From: Stenotrophomonas maltophilia
GTDB lineage: Bacteria > Pseudomonadota > Gammaproteobacteria > Xanthomonadales > Xanthomonadaceae
Reading direction: 5' to 3'
Assembly: GCF_004920835.1 (NCBI RefSeq)
Contig: NZ_QFHO01000010.1
Coordinates: forward strand, 81,796-145,795
Length of the DNA stretch: 64,000 nt
Each line of letters starts with the position of its first letter. Positions within the stretch are counted from its first letter, which is position 1. The translations under genes and the position numbers were made by a program. The notes beneath the pieces were generated by a model, which had not been told where the DNA came from, did not search any database, and was given only the letters and a program-made list of their open reading frames with translations. Positions 43,284 to 52,748 of this stretch are shown piece after piece.

Positions 43284-43356
43284 GTAGTGCCGGCCGCTGG
43301 CCGGCAACTGCATCCACCCGGCGATCCCGAGGTTGCCGGCCAGCGGCCGGCACTAC
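43284..43356. repeat. REP pair overlapping a stop codon
   Basis: A plus unit GTAGTGCCGGCCGCTGGCC... (43284-43307) and a minus unit (43332-43356). The GTAG head of the minus unit gives the TAG stop of the MocR gene. Confidence 0.9.
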
Positions 43357-44801
43357 CGTGTTGCAGCTGCCAGCTCCTTCGCGATCGCACCGAGCCGCTC
43401 CACCGCACCGATGAAGCGCGCATCCAGCGTCTGGCAGCATGAGAGTCGCAAGCAGTGACGGTAGCGCGCGCCGCGCGAATACACCTGGCCGGGCATGAAC
43501 ACGATGTCTTCCTGCAGCGCACGTTCGAACAGTTCTCGGGTATCCACCCCCGGCAGTTCCAGCCACAGCAGGAAGCCACCCTGTGGCTCGGTGGCACGGG
43601 TGCCGGCAGGGAAGTGTTCGGCCACCAGCTGGCGCAGGCGACCGACCTGTTCGCGGTACAAGCGGCGCATGCGATGCAGGTGGTGTTCGTAGCTGCCTGC
43701 TTCCAGATACGCCGCCACCGCATCGCCCAGCAGCTGCGGTTCGCCACCGGTGGACTGGAACTTGAGCAGTGCGATGCGCTCGGCGAAGCGCCCCCCGTCC
43801 AGCCAACCGATGCGGTAGTCCGGCGCCAGCGTCTTGGAGAAACCACCGACCACCATCACCCAGCCATCGCGATCAAACGCCTTCAGCAGCGGTGCCGGCG
43901 GCTCGCAGAACTGCAGTTCGGCGTACACCGCATCTTCGATCAGTGGCAGCTGGCGCGCGTTGACCAGTTCGGCCAGGCGTTGCTTGGCCACTGTCGGCAT
44001 GGTGCAGCCCAGCGGGTTGTGCACGGTCGGCATCACCACCAGTGCGGCCAGCGGCGTGTGCTCCATCAGTGCGTCCAATGCGTCGACGTCCAACCCGTGC
44101 TGCGGATGGGTGGGCAGCTCGATGGCCTGCAGGCCGAGGTTGGCCAGCAATGGGTACAGGTTGAAGTAGGACGGTGCTTCGATGCCGACCGCATCACCGG
44201 GTTGGGTCACTGCACGCAAGGCCAGCTGCAGGGCTTCCATCGCGCCGTGGGTCAGCAGCAGCCGCTCGCTGTGGGTGTGCAGGCCCATGCGCGGACCGCG
44301 CCGCACGATCTGCGCCAGCAGTCGCGGCGAGCCGTTCGGGCGCGCGTAGGTTTCCACTGTCTGCTGACCGTGGCGCAGTACCTGCGCGGTGTGCCGGGCC
44401 AGCTGTGCGCCGGGATAGAACTGGCGTCCGCGCGGACCGGCAAAGGCCAGATCGATCACACCGGAGCGGCGTTGTGCCTCCAGCACGCGGGCCATCAGTA
44501 CCTGCTGCAGCGGCGCGGTGGGTGCGGACGGAGTGTCGCGCAGCGAACGTTCCGGAACCGACAGCCGCGGCGCAACTTCGAAGCCGGCCTTCGGCCGCGG
44601 AATCACCAGGCCGGCATCTTCCAGCTGGCGATAGGCCGCGATCACCGTGTTCAGGCTGAGCCGGCGCTGCGACGCCATCTGCCGCAGCGAAGGCAAGCGG
44701 CTGCCAACCGGAAGACGTCCGCCGTGGATGGCTTCGGCCAGTTCATCCGACAGCCGTTGGTAGCGGGGTGGGATCATCGCGCTCTGGTCATCTGTATCCA
44801 T
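43353..44801 (-). CDS. MocR-type GntR/aminotransferase regulator
   Basis: This 482-residue protein fuses a GntR winged helix (about 10-80, GSRLPSLRQMASQRRLSLNT) to a fold-type I aminotransferase domain (about 110-480). The PLP lysine is in GGFSKTLAPDYRIG. MocR proteins use PLP as an effector site. ATG 44801 (MDTDDQSAM) follows CGGAAAG. No obvious target sits divergent, except a short plus-strand stretch ended by an orphan terminator. Confidence 0.9.
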   Translation of the reverse strand: MDTDDQSAMIPPRYQRLSDELAEAIHGGRLPVGSRLPSLRQMASQRRLSLNTVIAAYRQLEDAGLVIPRPKAGFEVAPRLSVPERSLRDTPSAPTAPLQQVLMARVLEAQRRSGVIDLAFAGPRGRQFYPGAQLARHTAQVLRHGQQTVETYARPNGSPRLLAQIVRRGPRMGLHTHSERLLLTHGAMEALQLALRAVTQPGDAVGIEAPSYFNLYPLLANLGLQAIELPTHPQHGLDVDALDALMEHTPLAALVVMPTVHNPLGCTMPTVAKQRLAELVNARQLPLIEDAVYAELQFCEPPAPLLKAFDRDGWVMVVGGFSKTLAPDYRIGWLDGGRFAERIALLKFQSTGGEPQLLGDAVAAYLEAGSYEHHLHRMRRLYREQVGRLRQLVAEHFPAGTRATEPQGGFLLWLELPGVDTRELFERALQEDIVFMPGQVYSRGARYRHCLRLSCCQTLDARFIGAVERLGAIAKELAAATR

Positions 44802-44899
44802 CGAACTTTCCGCCATCTGGTTCTGTACCCATGATGATGGCGAGCCTAGCATGTCGTTGTCGGACGGGCCTGATCGGGGCGTGGCCGATACTTCCCAAG

Positions 44900-44930
44900 C
44901 GCACGGCTGGATGGCCGTGCGTCTTTTTTT
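44900..44930 (+). terminator. Orphan plus-strand terminator
   Basis: An 8-bp stem (CGCACGGC/GCCGTGCG) with a 6-base loop is followed by TCTTTTTTT. It is a textbook terminator on the plus strand, yet both flanking genes are on the minus strand. It therefore implies a short plus-strand transcript that starts in or near the MocR promoter (about 44810-44860). Confidence 0.8.
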
Positions 44931-44943
44931 GTGTGTAGAGCCG

Positions 44944-45681
<738 letters not shown>

Positions 45682-45695
45682 CGTGTGCTCCCGTT

Positions 45696-47465
45696 TCAAC
45701 CGAAGGTGAAGGCGTAGGCCTGCACGCCCGTGTCGAGGAATTCGATCTCGAAGCGGTGCGGGCCGACCGTGCCGCGCTGACGAACCAGCTGGTACAAGCG
45801 GTGCTCATTGACCACGCCGCTGCCATCGGCACCGACATCGCTGCCGGCATCGGCAGCGGTCAGCGGCTTGCCGTCCAGCCACACGCGGAACCGTACCGGC
45901 GTGCCGTCCTGGCTCGGTGCCAGCACCAGGTGCAGGTCCCGCGCGTGGAACTGGAAGGCGATGCGGCCACCGGCCTGCTGCAGCTGCGCGGCCTCGTCGG
46001 TGACGGTCCAGCGTCCGGACAGGCCCCACTGGTTCAGTGCCAGGGTGGTTGGCAGCGTGTAGTCGAACGGCCTATCGCTGCGTTGGCCGCCGGGTGAGGC
46101 GAACTGCTCGGCACGCGCGTGGCCCAGATAGGTCTCCGGCGAGCGCAGGTTGCTCATGTCGGCCTGCACGGCCACGCCCTGCAGGTCGGCTGCGGCGGGG
46201 TCGGCCGGTGGTGGCAGGTTGGTCTGCCCGGCTTCGGTCAGCAGCCGGCGGATCACTTGTTCCGAGCGTGCATAGTTGCCCTCGCCGAACTGGTGGCCGC
46301 GGATGTTGCCCTGTGCATCGACGAAGTACTGCGCCGGCCAGTAGCGGTTGTTGAACGCGCGCCAGATCGTGTACTGGTTGTCGAGCGCCACCGGGTACTC
46401 GACCTTCAGTTCCTGCACCGCCTTCATCACGTTGCTCGGGTTGCGTTCGAAGGCGAACTCCGGCGTGTGTACGCCGATCACCACCAGCCCATGGTCACGG
46501 TAGCGACGTTCCCATTCGTGCACGAACGGCATCGCGCGCAGGCAGTTGATGCAGGAGTAGGTCCAGAAGTCGACCAGCACCACCTTGCCACGCAGCTGCT
46601 GCGCGGTCAGCGGCGGACTGTTGAGCCAACCCGTGGCACCGTCCAGTGCGGGCAGGGTGCCTTCCACTGGCAGCGGTGCATCTGCTCCCGCATTGGGGCC
46701 AGCCATCATCATCATCGGCGGTGCCGCCGGCTGCGCACCGGGCACGGCGTCCAGCAGGCCCTGCTCGATGCGCGCGGTGCTGACCGTGGACAGGCGGGTC
46801 AGCAGGCCAGTGTCCCAGCCCAGGCCGATCGCCACCACGGCCAGCAGTGCGGCCACGCCCAGCACCTTGCGCAGTGCGTCGCCGAGGCCGAGCCGCGCCT
46901 GCAGCGCACGGAACACGCGGCCGCCGACCCACACCGCCAACGCCAGCGCAGTGATCGCACCCAATGCATAGGCAAGCAGCAGGGTACTGGTGCCGACGCT
47001 GGCACCGTGCAGCGCGGCACCGGTCAGCACCAGGCCAAGAATCGGACCGGCACAGGGCGCCCACAGCAGACCGGTGGCGACGCCGATCAGCAGCGAGGTC
47101 CATGCGCCGCCACGTCCTGCGGCGTCCGCGGCATCGGCGCGTGCGCTCAAGCGTGCACCCACACGCTGGAACGGCGCCAGCAGATGGTCGGCCAGTCGTG
47201 GCCACAGCAGCGCCACGGCAAACAGCGCCATCAGCAGCAGGGCGATCCAGCGCCCGACCTGGTTGGCCTGCGCCACCCATTGGCTGCCCACAGCGGCCAG
47301 GCTGGCGACCACGGTGAAGGTAAGCGCCATGCCCAGCAGCAACGGCAGCGTGCTGCGCAGGAATGGACGGTCGGCGCGTGCGAACACGAACGGCAGCACC
47401 GGCAGGATGCAGGGACTGAGCAGGGTCAGCGCGCCCCCGAGGTAGGCAAGCAGCAACAGCAGCAT
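45696..47465 (-). CDS. dipZ: DipZ/CcdA-thioredoxin-CBM disulfide carrier
   Basis: This 589-residue membrane protein has an N-terminal CcdA/DsbD-beta module of about seven TM helices with cysteines in LSPCILP and WAPCAGP, then a periplasmic thioredoxin-like domain with CxxC in YSCINCLR and a C-terminal beta-sandwich (about 420-589). DipZ proteins move electrons from cytosolic thioredoxin to periplasmic proteins. Lying between exported MsrB and MsrA genes, it is the likely reductant supplier for both. Confidence 0.93.
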   Translation of the reverse strand: MLLLLLAYLGGALTLLSPCILPVLPFVFARADRPFLRSTLPLLLGMALTFTVVASLAAVGSQWVAQANQVGRWIALLLMALFAVALLWPRLADHLLAPFQRVGARLSARADAADAAGRGGAWTSLLIGVATGLLWAPCAGPILGLVLTGAALHGASVGTSTLLLAYALGAITALALAVWVGGRVFRALQARLGLGDALRKVLGVAALLAVVAIGLGWDTGLLTRLSTVSTARIEQGLLDAVPGAQPAAPPMMMMAGPNAGADAPLPVEGTLPALDGATGWLNSPPLTAQQLRGKVVLVDFWTYSCINCLRAMPFVHEWERRYRDHGLVVIGVHTPEFAFERNPSNVMKAVQELKVEYPVALDNQYTIWRAFNNRYWPAQYFVDAQGNIRGHQFGEGNYARSEQVIRRLLTEAGQTNLPPPADPAAADLQGVAVQADMSNLRSPETYLGHARAEQFASPGGQRSDRPFDYTLPTTLALNQWGLSGRWTVTDEAAQLQQAGGRIAFQFHARDLHLVLAPSQDGTPVRFRVWLDGKPLTAADAGSDVGADGSGVVNEHRLYQLVRQRGTVGPHRFEIEFLDTGVQAYAFTFG

Positions 47466-47467
47466 CG

Positions 47468-48040
47468 TCAGGCTCCGGAAGCAGAGGAAGAACCGACCGG
47501 CACCCGCCAGCCATCGGCGGTGCCATCAGTGGCGCCGGGAACGAACACCATCGCCGCACCGTTCATGCAGTAGCGCAGTCCAGTCGGACGCGGGCCGTCG
47601 TTGAACACATGGCCGAGGTGACCACCGCAGCGGCGGCAATGCACCTCTACCCGCAGCATGCCGAAGGTGACGTCGCGGTCTTCGCCGATGGCGTTGTGTA
47701 GCGGCGCCCAGAAGCTGGGCCAACCGGTGCCGCTCTCGAACTTGGTGGAGGAAGAGAACAGCGGCTGCGCACAGCCGGCGCAGGCGAAGGTGCCTTGCCG
47801 ATGTTCCTTGTTGAGCGGGCTGCTGTACGGGCGCTCAGTGGCCTGCTGGCGCAGCACCGCGTACTGCGCCGGGGTCAGTCGCTGGCGCCAGTCGGCATCG
47901 CTGTGCATCACCTCGAACTGTCGCGACGGGCGCGCTTCGGCGGCGGCCGGAGCAGCGCGGCTGCAGGCCCCCAGGCCAAGCAGGCCGGCGGCGGTGGCAA
48001 CACCGCCCAGGCCCAGCAGATGGCGGCGGGTGAGGGACAT
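47468..48040 (-). CDS. msrB: Exported MsrB, TAT-type lipoprotein signal
   Basis: This 190-residue protein has a twin-arginine signal (LTRRHLLGLGG) with lipobox LGAC, then an MsrB domain with zinc cysteines in CAGC and CRRC and a catalytic Cys in RYCMNGAA. It reduces R-methionine sulfoxide in envelope proteins. ATG 48040 has GGAGTCCGCC upstream. It is the first gene of the msrB-dipZ-msrA operon (2- and 14-base gaps). Confidence 0.93.
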   Translation of the reverse strand: MSLTRRHLLGLGGVATAAGLLGLGACSRAAPAAAEARPSRQFEVMHSDADWRQRLTPAQYAVLRQQATERPYSSPLNKEHRQGTFACAGCAQPLFSSSTKFESGTGWPSFWAPLHNAIGEDRDVTFGMLRVEVHCRRCGGHLGHVFNDGPRPTGLRYCMNGAAMVFVPGATDGTADGWRVPVGSSSASGA

Positions 48041-48096
48041 GGCGGACTCCGGGAAGGGGCGACGGGGCCATGCTGCGCCCGCCCGGGTCAACGAAT

Positions 48097-48125
48097 CCTC
48101 ACGCAGGATTCAATTTTTCGTGAGG
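48097..48125. promoter_or_regulatory. Dyad between msr operon and response regulator
   Basis: CCTCACG (48097-48103) and CGTGAGG (48119-48125) are perfect inverted arms with 15 bases between. An overlapping GAATCC/GGATTC dyad lies at 48093-48112. The site lies in the 144-bp divergent region and could be bound by the neighbouring response regulator. Confidence 0.5.
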
Positions 48126-48184
48126 TATCGGCGGCCGTCCCGCGCCACAATGCGGGCAGCCTCCCCACTGGCCCCGAGCTGCCG

Positions 48185-48904
48185 ATGTCGACCAAACGCG
48201 TGCTGATCGTCGAAGACGATGCCCACATCGCTGACCTGCTGCGCATGCACCTGGCTGACGAAGGCTATGACGTCGCCCATGCTGCCAGCGGAGACGCCGG
48301 CCTGCGCCTGCTCGAGCAGGACGGCCCATGGGATGCGCTGGTGCTGGATGTGATGCTGCCAGGCGTGGACGGCCTGCAGGTGTGCCAGCGTGCACGCGCG
48401 ATGGCGCGCTACGTGCCGATCATCATCATCAGCGCGCGCGGCAGCGAGACCCAGCGCATTGTCGGCCTGGAACTGGGCGCGGACGACTATCTGGCAAAAC
48501 CCTTCTCGATGCCGGAACTGGTGGCACGGGTGCGCGCCCTGTTGCGCCGCGCCGAGGCGATGGCGCAGAGCGCGCGTATCGATGCTGGCGCGATCGAGCT
48601 GGGTGGGCTGCAGCTGGATCCGGTCGCGCGCACCGCCTCGGTGGATGGCAACGCGTTGGAACTGACCCCGCGCGAATTCGACCTGTTGCTGTTCTTCGCA
48701 CGCCACCCGGACCAGGTGTTCGCGCGCATGGAACTGCTCAACCAGGTCTGGGGTTACCAGCACGATGGTTACGAGCATACGGTCAATACCCACATCAACC
48801 GCCTGCGCAGCAAGATCGAGCCGGACCCGGCCAACCCGCGGCGGCTGCTGACGGTGTGGGGCCGCGGCTACAAGCTGGTCGACCCGGCCGGAGCGGCGGC
48901 ATGA
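48185..48904 (+). CDS. OmpR-family response regulator
   Basis: This 239-residue regulator has a receiver domain (phosphoacceptor in LVLDVMLPGVDG, Lys in LAKPF) and a winged-helix output (about 130-230, with EHTVNTHINRLRSKIE). It overlaps the kinase gene by four bases and is divergent from the msrB-dipZ-msrA operon. By analogy with HprSR, which controls periplasmic MsrPQ in E. coli, it may govern envelope methionine repair. Confidence 0.93.
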   Translation: MSTKRVLIVEDDAHIADLLRMHLADEGYDVAHAASGDAGLRLLEQDGPWDALVLDVMLPGVDGLQVCQRARAMARYVPIIIISARGSETQRIVGLELGADDYLAKPFSMPELVARVRALLRRAEAMAQSARIDAGAIELGGLQLDPVARTASVDGNALELTPREFDLLLFFARHPDQVFARMELLNQVWGYQHDGYEHTVNTHINRLRSKIEPDPANPRRLLTVWGRGYKLVDPAGAAA

Positions 48905-50370
48905 TCAAGCCCAATCTGTGGCAGAAGCTGGCAGCGGTGATCGCCGCGCTGATGCTGATGTGCTGCATGGCGCTGCTGGCGCTGCAGATGCGTGCCAATA
49001 CCCGTCACGAACAGGAGGTGGTGCAGCGGTTGTCGCTGGGCCTGGCCGAACACATCGCCCAGCGCAGCGAACTGATGGACACCAGTGGCATGCGCGATGC
49101 GGCGGTACGCGCGCTGTTCGGCCAGCTGATGGCGGTCAATCCCAGCGTCGAGGTGTACCTGCTGGACGATCAGGGCCGCATTCTCGGCCACGATGCACCC
49201 AGCGGCCATCTGGTGCGCAACAAGGTGGACGTGGCACCGCTGCGCCGCCTGCTGGCCGGTGCGCCGCTGCCGATCCTCGGCGATGACCCGCGCAGCGCTG
49301 ATGGCCGCAAGGTGTTCAGCGCCGCACCGTTGATCGTCCAGGGTCGCCAGGCCGGCTACGTGTACGTGGTGCTGGTCGGCGAACACCGGCAGATGCTCGC
49401 CGACGACCTCGCGGCCGGCAGCCAGTGGAACACCACCTGGTGGTCGGTGATGCTGGTTGGCAGCCTCGGCCTGCTGGCCGGGTTGGTGGCGTTCTACTGG
49501 GTGACCCGTCCGCTGCGGCGGCTTACCCGGCGCATCCAGGCCTTCGACATCGATGCGCCGACACCGTTGCCGCCACCCGAGCCGCTGCGCCCAGGCGAGC
49601 GCGACGAACTGGTGATCCTTGAACATGCGCATGCGCAGATGGCGCAGCGGCTGGGTGAACAATGGCAGCAGCTGCGCCAGCAGGACCTGCAGCGCCGCGA
49701 GCTGGTCGCCAACATCTCGCACGACCTGCGTACGCCGTTGTCGTCGCTGCATGGCTACCTGGAAACGCTGGCGCTGAAGGACGCCACGCTGTCGCCGGAC
49801 GAGCGCCGCCGGTACCTCGGTATCGCGCTTGCACAGAGCGCCAAGGTTGGTCGGCTGGCGCGCGCGCTGTTCGAGCTGGCGCGGCTGGAGCACGGCGAAG
49901 TGCGCCTGGAGTGGGAAGTGTTCGCGCTGCCGGAACTGCTGCAGGACGTACTGCAGAAGTTCGAGCTGGCCGCGCAGGCGCGCAACCAGCACCTGCACGC
50001 GGAATTCCCGCCGGGCCTGCCGCTGGTACGTGCCGACCTGGGCCTGGTCGAGCGGGTGCTGACCAACCTGCTCGACAATGCATTGCGGCACGCACCGGAA
50101 GGTGGCCGGATCGAAGTGTGCCTGCGTGCGACCGCGGATAGCATCGAGGTGAGCGTGGCCGATGATGGTCCCGGCGTGGCAGCGGCGCTGCGAGCGCAGT
50201 TGTTCCAGGCGCCGGCCGCGCTGGGCGCACGGCGTGGCGAGAACGGTGGGCTTGGCCTGCTGATCGTGCAGCGGATCGTGCAGCTGCATGGCCGCCGCAT
50301 CGAACTGCGCGACAGTGAGCGTGGCGCGCTGTTCGTGTTTGCCTTGCCGCGTGCGGAACCAGCGGCCTAG
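48901..50370 (+). CDS. Sensor histidine kinase (OmpR-type partner)
   Basis: This 489-residue kinase has TM1 (about 10-30), a periplasmic sensor of about 140 residues, TM2 (about 185-205), HAMP, HisKA with phosphoacceptor in NISHDLRTPLSS and an HATPase domain (NLLDNALRHAPEGG, GGLGLLIV). The ATGA overlap with the response regulator shows pairing. Its TAG stop shares CTAG with the stop of the convergent kinase gene. Confidence 0.93.
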   Translation: MIKPNLWQKLAAVIAALMLMCCMALLALQMRANTRHEQEVVQRLSLGLAEHIAQRSELMDTSGMRDAAVRALFGQLMAVNPSVEVYLLDDQGRILGHDAPSGHLVRNKVDVAPLRRLLAGAPLPILGDDPRSADGRKVFSAAPLIVQGRQAGYVYVVLVGEHRQMLADDLAAGSQWNTTWWSVMLVGSLGLLAGLVAFYWVTRPLRRLTRRIQAFDIDAPTPLPPPEPLRPGERDELVILEHAHAQMAQRLGEQWQQLRQQDLQRRELVANISHDLRTPLSSLHGYLETLALKDATLSPDERRRYLGIALAQSAKVGRLARALFELARLEHGEVRLEWEVFALPELLQDVLQKFELAAQARNQHLHAEFPPGLPLVRADLGLVERVLTNLLDNALRHAPEGGRIEVCLRATADSIEVSVADDGPGVAAALRAQLFQAPAALGARRGENGGLGLLIVQRIVQLHGRRIELRDSERGALFVFALPRAEPAA

Positions 50371-51719
50371 CAGGCCGCTTCGCACTCTACGATGCCGCCG
50401 GTTTCCAACGGCAGGTGCAGGCGGATACAGGCACCGCCCAGCTCTGAATCGGTTACCTCGACGTGGCCGCCATGCTTGTCGGCCACCACCTGCACCAGTG
50501 CCAGGCCGAGACCGAAACCGGGGCTGCCCGGATCCAGCCGCACATACGGCTGCAGCACCTGGCCGCGCAGTTCGGGCGCAATGCCCGGGCCGTCGTCCTC
50601 CACCTGCAGGCACAGCCAACCGTCGTTGACCGTGCTGGCGATGCGGATCTGCCGCCGCGCATAACGCAAGGCATTGCCGAGCAGGTTGCGCAACGCGAGT
50701 TCCAGCATGTGCCGGTTGACGTTGACCAGGCCGGTAGGTGAGAGCACCTGCTGCACCGGCATCGGCAGCGGTGCGAACTGGGCCACAACGCCGCGCACCA
50801 GCGCGGCCAGCTGCAGGCGCTGGCGGGTCAGCTGATGGCAGCGGCCAAGCGCGGCGTACTCGACACCGGCATCGGTAAGGTGCTGCAGCCGGTCAACGTC
50901 GGTGCGCAGGCCACCCAGCGCATCGCGCTGGATCTCGTCGAGCGCGGTGTCCTCCAGATCGGCCAGGCCGAAGCGCATCCGTGCCAACGGTGTGCGCACT
51001 TCATGCGCCACCGCCTGTGCCAGCACGCGCTGGCTCTCCAGCAGTTGCTGCAGCTGCTCGGCCATGTGGTTGAAGGCATTGGCCAGCGGCCGCACCAGCG
51101 CGGTGCCGGCACGCGGCGCACGCGTGTCCAGCTGGCCGTCGCGCATCTGCCGCGCGGCCTGCGCCAGCTGCGACACATCGCGCCACAGGCGGTAGACCAT
51201 TACGTACATCGGCAGGGCTACGGCCACCATCAGGATCAGAAGCAGGATCGCCACGCCGGACACTTCGCTGTCCTGCCATCCCTCATCGGGTAGCGCTTCG
51301 TCCAACGGTCCCAGCATCACCGCATAGTCGCTGTCGCCGATCCGCTGCAGGCTGCGCATGTGTTCCAGGTCGATCTGCACGCGGCCGTTGTTGAAGGCAG
51401 GACGCTGGCTGGCTGGCAGTTCCTTCACTGCCTCGGCCAGTGGCAGCATGCGCAGCGCATAGGCGAAATCAGCGTCGAGTTCACGCGCCAGTGCGGGCCA
51501 CTGGTCGCGCGGTGTCTCGGCGAAACGGTGCTGCAGCAACGAGTGGGTACCGCGCATCTCGGCCTGCAGGCCGGCCTCGGTGCGGTCTTCCAGCAGGGCG
51601 TCCCAGGCCCACAGGCCGAGCACGATCAGCAGCAGGTGGGCGACCAGGAAGCCGATGCCATAGCGCAGGAAGTGGAAGGCGTGGCCGCGCATCGCCGAGG
51701 GCGTGCGCTTCATCCCCAT
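50367..51719 (-). CDS. RstB-like sensor histidine kinase
   Basis: This 450-residue membrane kinase has TM1 (about 15-38), a periplasmic region, TM2 (about 150-175), HAMP, HisKA (VAHEVRTPLARM) and HATPase (NLLGNALRYA, GFGLGLALV). It follows its response regulator with an overlap; starts at 51719 or 51713 are both possible, the second giving an ATGA overlap. Motifs and layout resemble RstB. Confidence 0.92.
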   Translation of the reverse strand: MGMKRTPSAMRGHAFHFLRYGIGFLVAHLLLIVLGLWAWDALLEDRTEAGLQAEMRGTHSLLQHRFAETPRDQWPALARELDADFAYALRMLPLAEAVKELPASQRPAFNNGRVQIDLEHMRSLQRIGDSDYAVMLGPLDEALPDEGWQDSEVSGVAILLLILMVAVALPMYVMVYRLWRDVSQLAQAARQMRDGQLDTRAPRAGTALVRPLANAFNHMAEQLQQLLESQRVLAQAVAHEVRTPLARMRFGLADLEDTALDEIQRDALGGLRTDVDRLQHLTDAGVEYAALGRCHQLTRQRLQLAALVRGVVAQFAPLPMPVQQVLSPTGLVNVNRHMLELALRNLLGNALRYARRQIRIASTVNDGWLCLQVEDDGPGIAPELRGQVLQPYVRLDPGSPGFGLGLALVQVVADKHGGHVEVTDSELGGACIRLHLPLETGGIVECEAAC

Positions 51720-52399
51720 GCCGAGCGGCTGAACAGGTAGCCGCGGCCGCGGACGGTCTTGATCCGTTCCGGCTGTTCCGGGTTGTCGCCCAGTTTGCGG
51801 CGCAGGCGCGAAATGCGCGCATCGATCGAACGGTCCAGGCCGTCAAAGGCGATGCCACGCAGGCCGCGCAGCAGCGCATCGCGGTCGAGGATCTGCCCGG
51901 CGTTGCTGGCCAGCAGGAACAGCAGGTCGAACTCGGCGGTGGTCAGCTCCAGCAGGCTGCCCTGCAGGTGCACGTTACGGGTGGACGGGTCGATGTTCAG
52001 CTCGCCGAAGCGCAGGCTGCCGTCACGCGGCTCGACCCGGCGGTGGCGGCGCAGATGGGCACGCAGGCGCGCCAGCAGCACCCGGGGTTCAATCGGTTTG
52101 CCGATGTAGTCATCGGCGCCCAGTTCCAGCCCGAGCACCTGGTCGATGTTGTCGGTACGCGCGGTCAGCACGCAGATGATGCCGTCATAGTGGGGCCTGA
52201 TCTGCCGACACACTTCGAAACCATCCTGGTCGGGCAGGCCGACATCCAGCAGGACCAGGGCGGGCTTTTCGGCCAGGATCCGGGCCACCGCGCGTTCGCC
52301 ACTGCGCTCGTGGGCGACCTGATAGCCATGCCGCTGCAGATAGTCGCTGACCATCGTACCGAGGCGGGCATCGTCTTCGACCAGTACGATATCCAGCAT
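51710..52399 (-). CDS. RstA-like OmpR-family response regulator
   Basis: This 229-residue protein has a receiver domain (LVLLDVGLPDQDG) and winged helix (SIDARISRLRRKLGDNP). ATG 52399 follows GGAGGCCTTGAAA. It is paired with the overlapping kinase. Direct GTTAC repeats at 52571 in its upstream region resemble RstA boxes and may show autoregulation. Confidence 0.92.
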   Translation of the reverse strand: MLDIVLVEDDARLGTMVSDYLQRHGYQVAHERSGERAVARILAEKPALVLLDVGLPDQDGFEVCRQIRPHYDGIICVLTARTDNIDQVLGLELGADDYIGKPIEPRVLLARLRAHLRRHRRVEPRDGSLRFGELNIDPSTRNVHLQGSLLELTTAEFDLLFLLASNAGQILDRDALLRGLRGIAFDGLDRSIDARISRLRRKLGDNPEQPERIKTVRGRGYLFSRSAWG

Positions 52400-52570
52400 T
52401 TTCAAGGCCTCCGTGGGGCGTACGTACCGCCACGGCACGAGCGCGGCGATGCTATCCCAGCCATCGGGCCGCCCGGGTCCTGGGGGCGGGCGCCATTCAG
52501 CCGGGGTTGCTGGCGCGCGGGCCGGGCCTCAGGCCTGGCAACAACTTGGCGTCCAGCATAGCTTGTTGCC

Positions 52571-52596
52571 GTTACAAAACGTTACCTTTGTGATAC
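52571..52596. promoter_or_regulatory. Direct GTTAC repeats (RstA-like)
   Basis: GTTACAAAACGTTACC carries GTTAC twice at 10-base spacing (52571, 52581), followed by a looser GTGATAC (52590-52596). RstA boxes in E. coli end in GTTACA. The site lies in the 349-bp gap between the RstA-like gene and the asparagine-synthase-like gene; nothing else stands out there. Confidence 0.45.
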
Positions 52597-52748
52597 GTCC
52601 GGTGACCATCGCTGACAGCAAAGCGACTGACGCGGGGCAGGGGCCGGGCCGAGCATGGAGTCTCCTCCGTTCCGCGTGCCGTCCTCATGTCGCCCGCTGC
52701 CTTCTCCCTGCCGAACCTGTCCCGCCGCCGCCATTGCGGGGGTATCCG

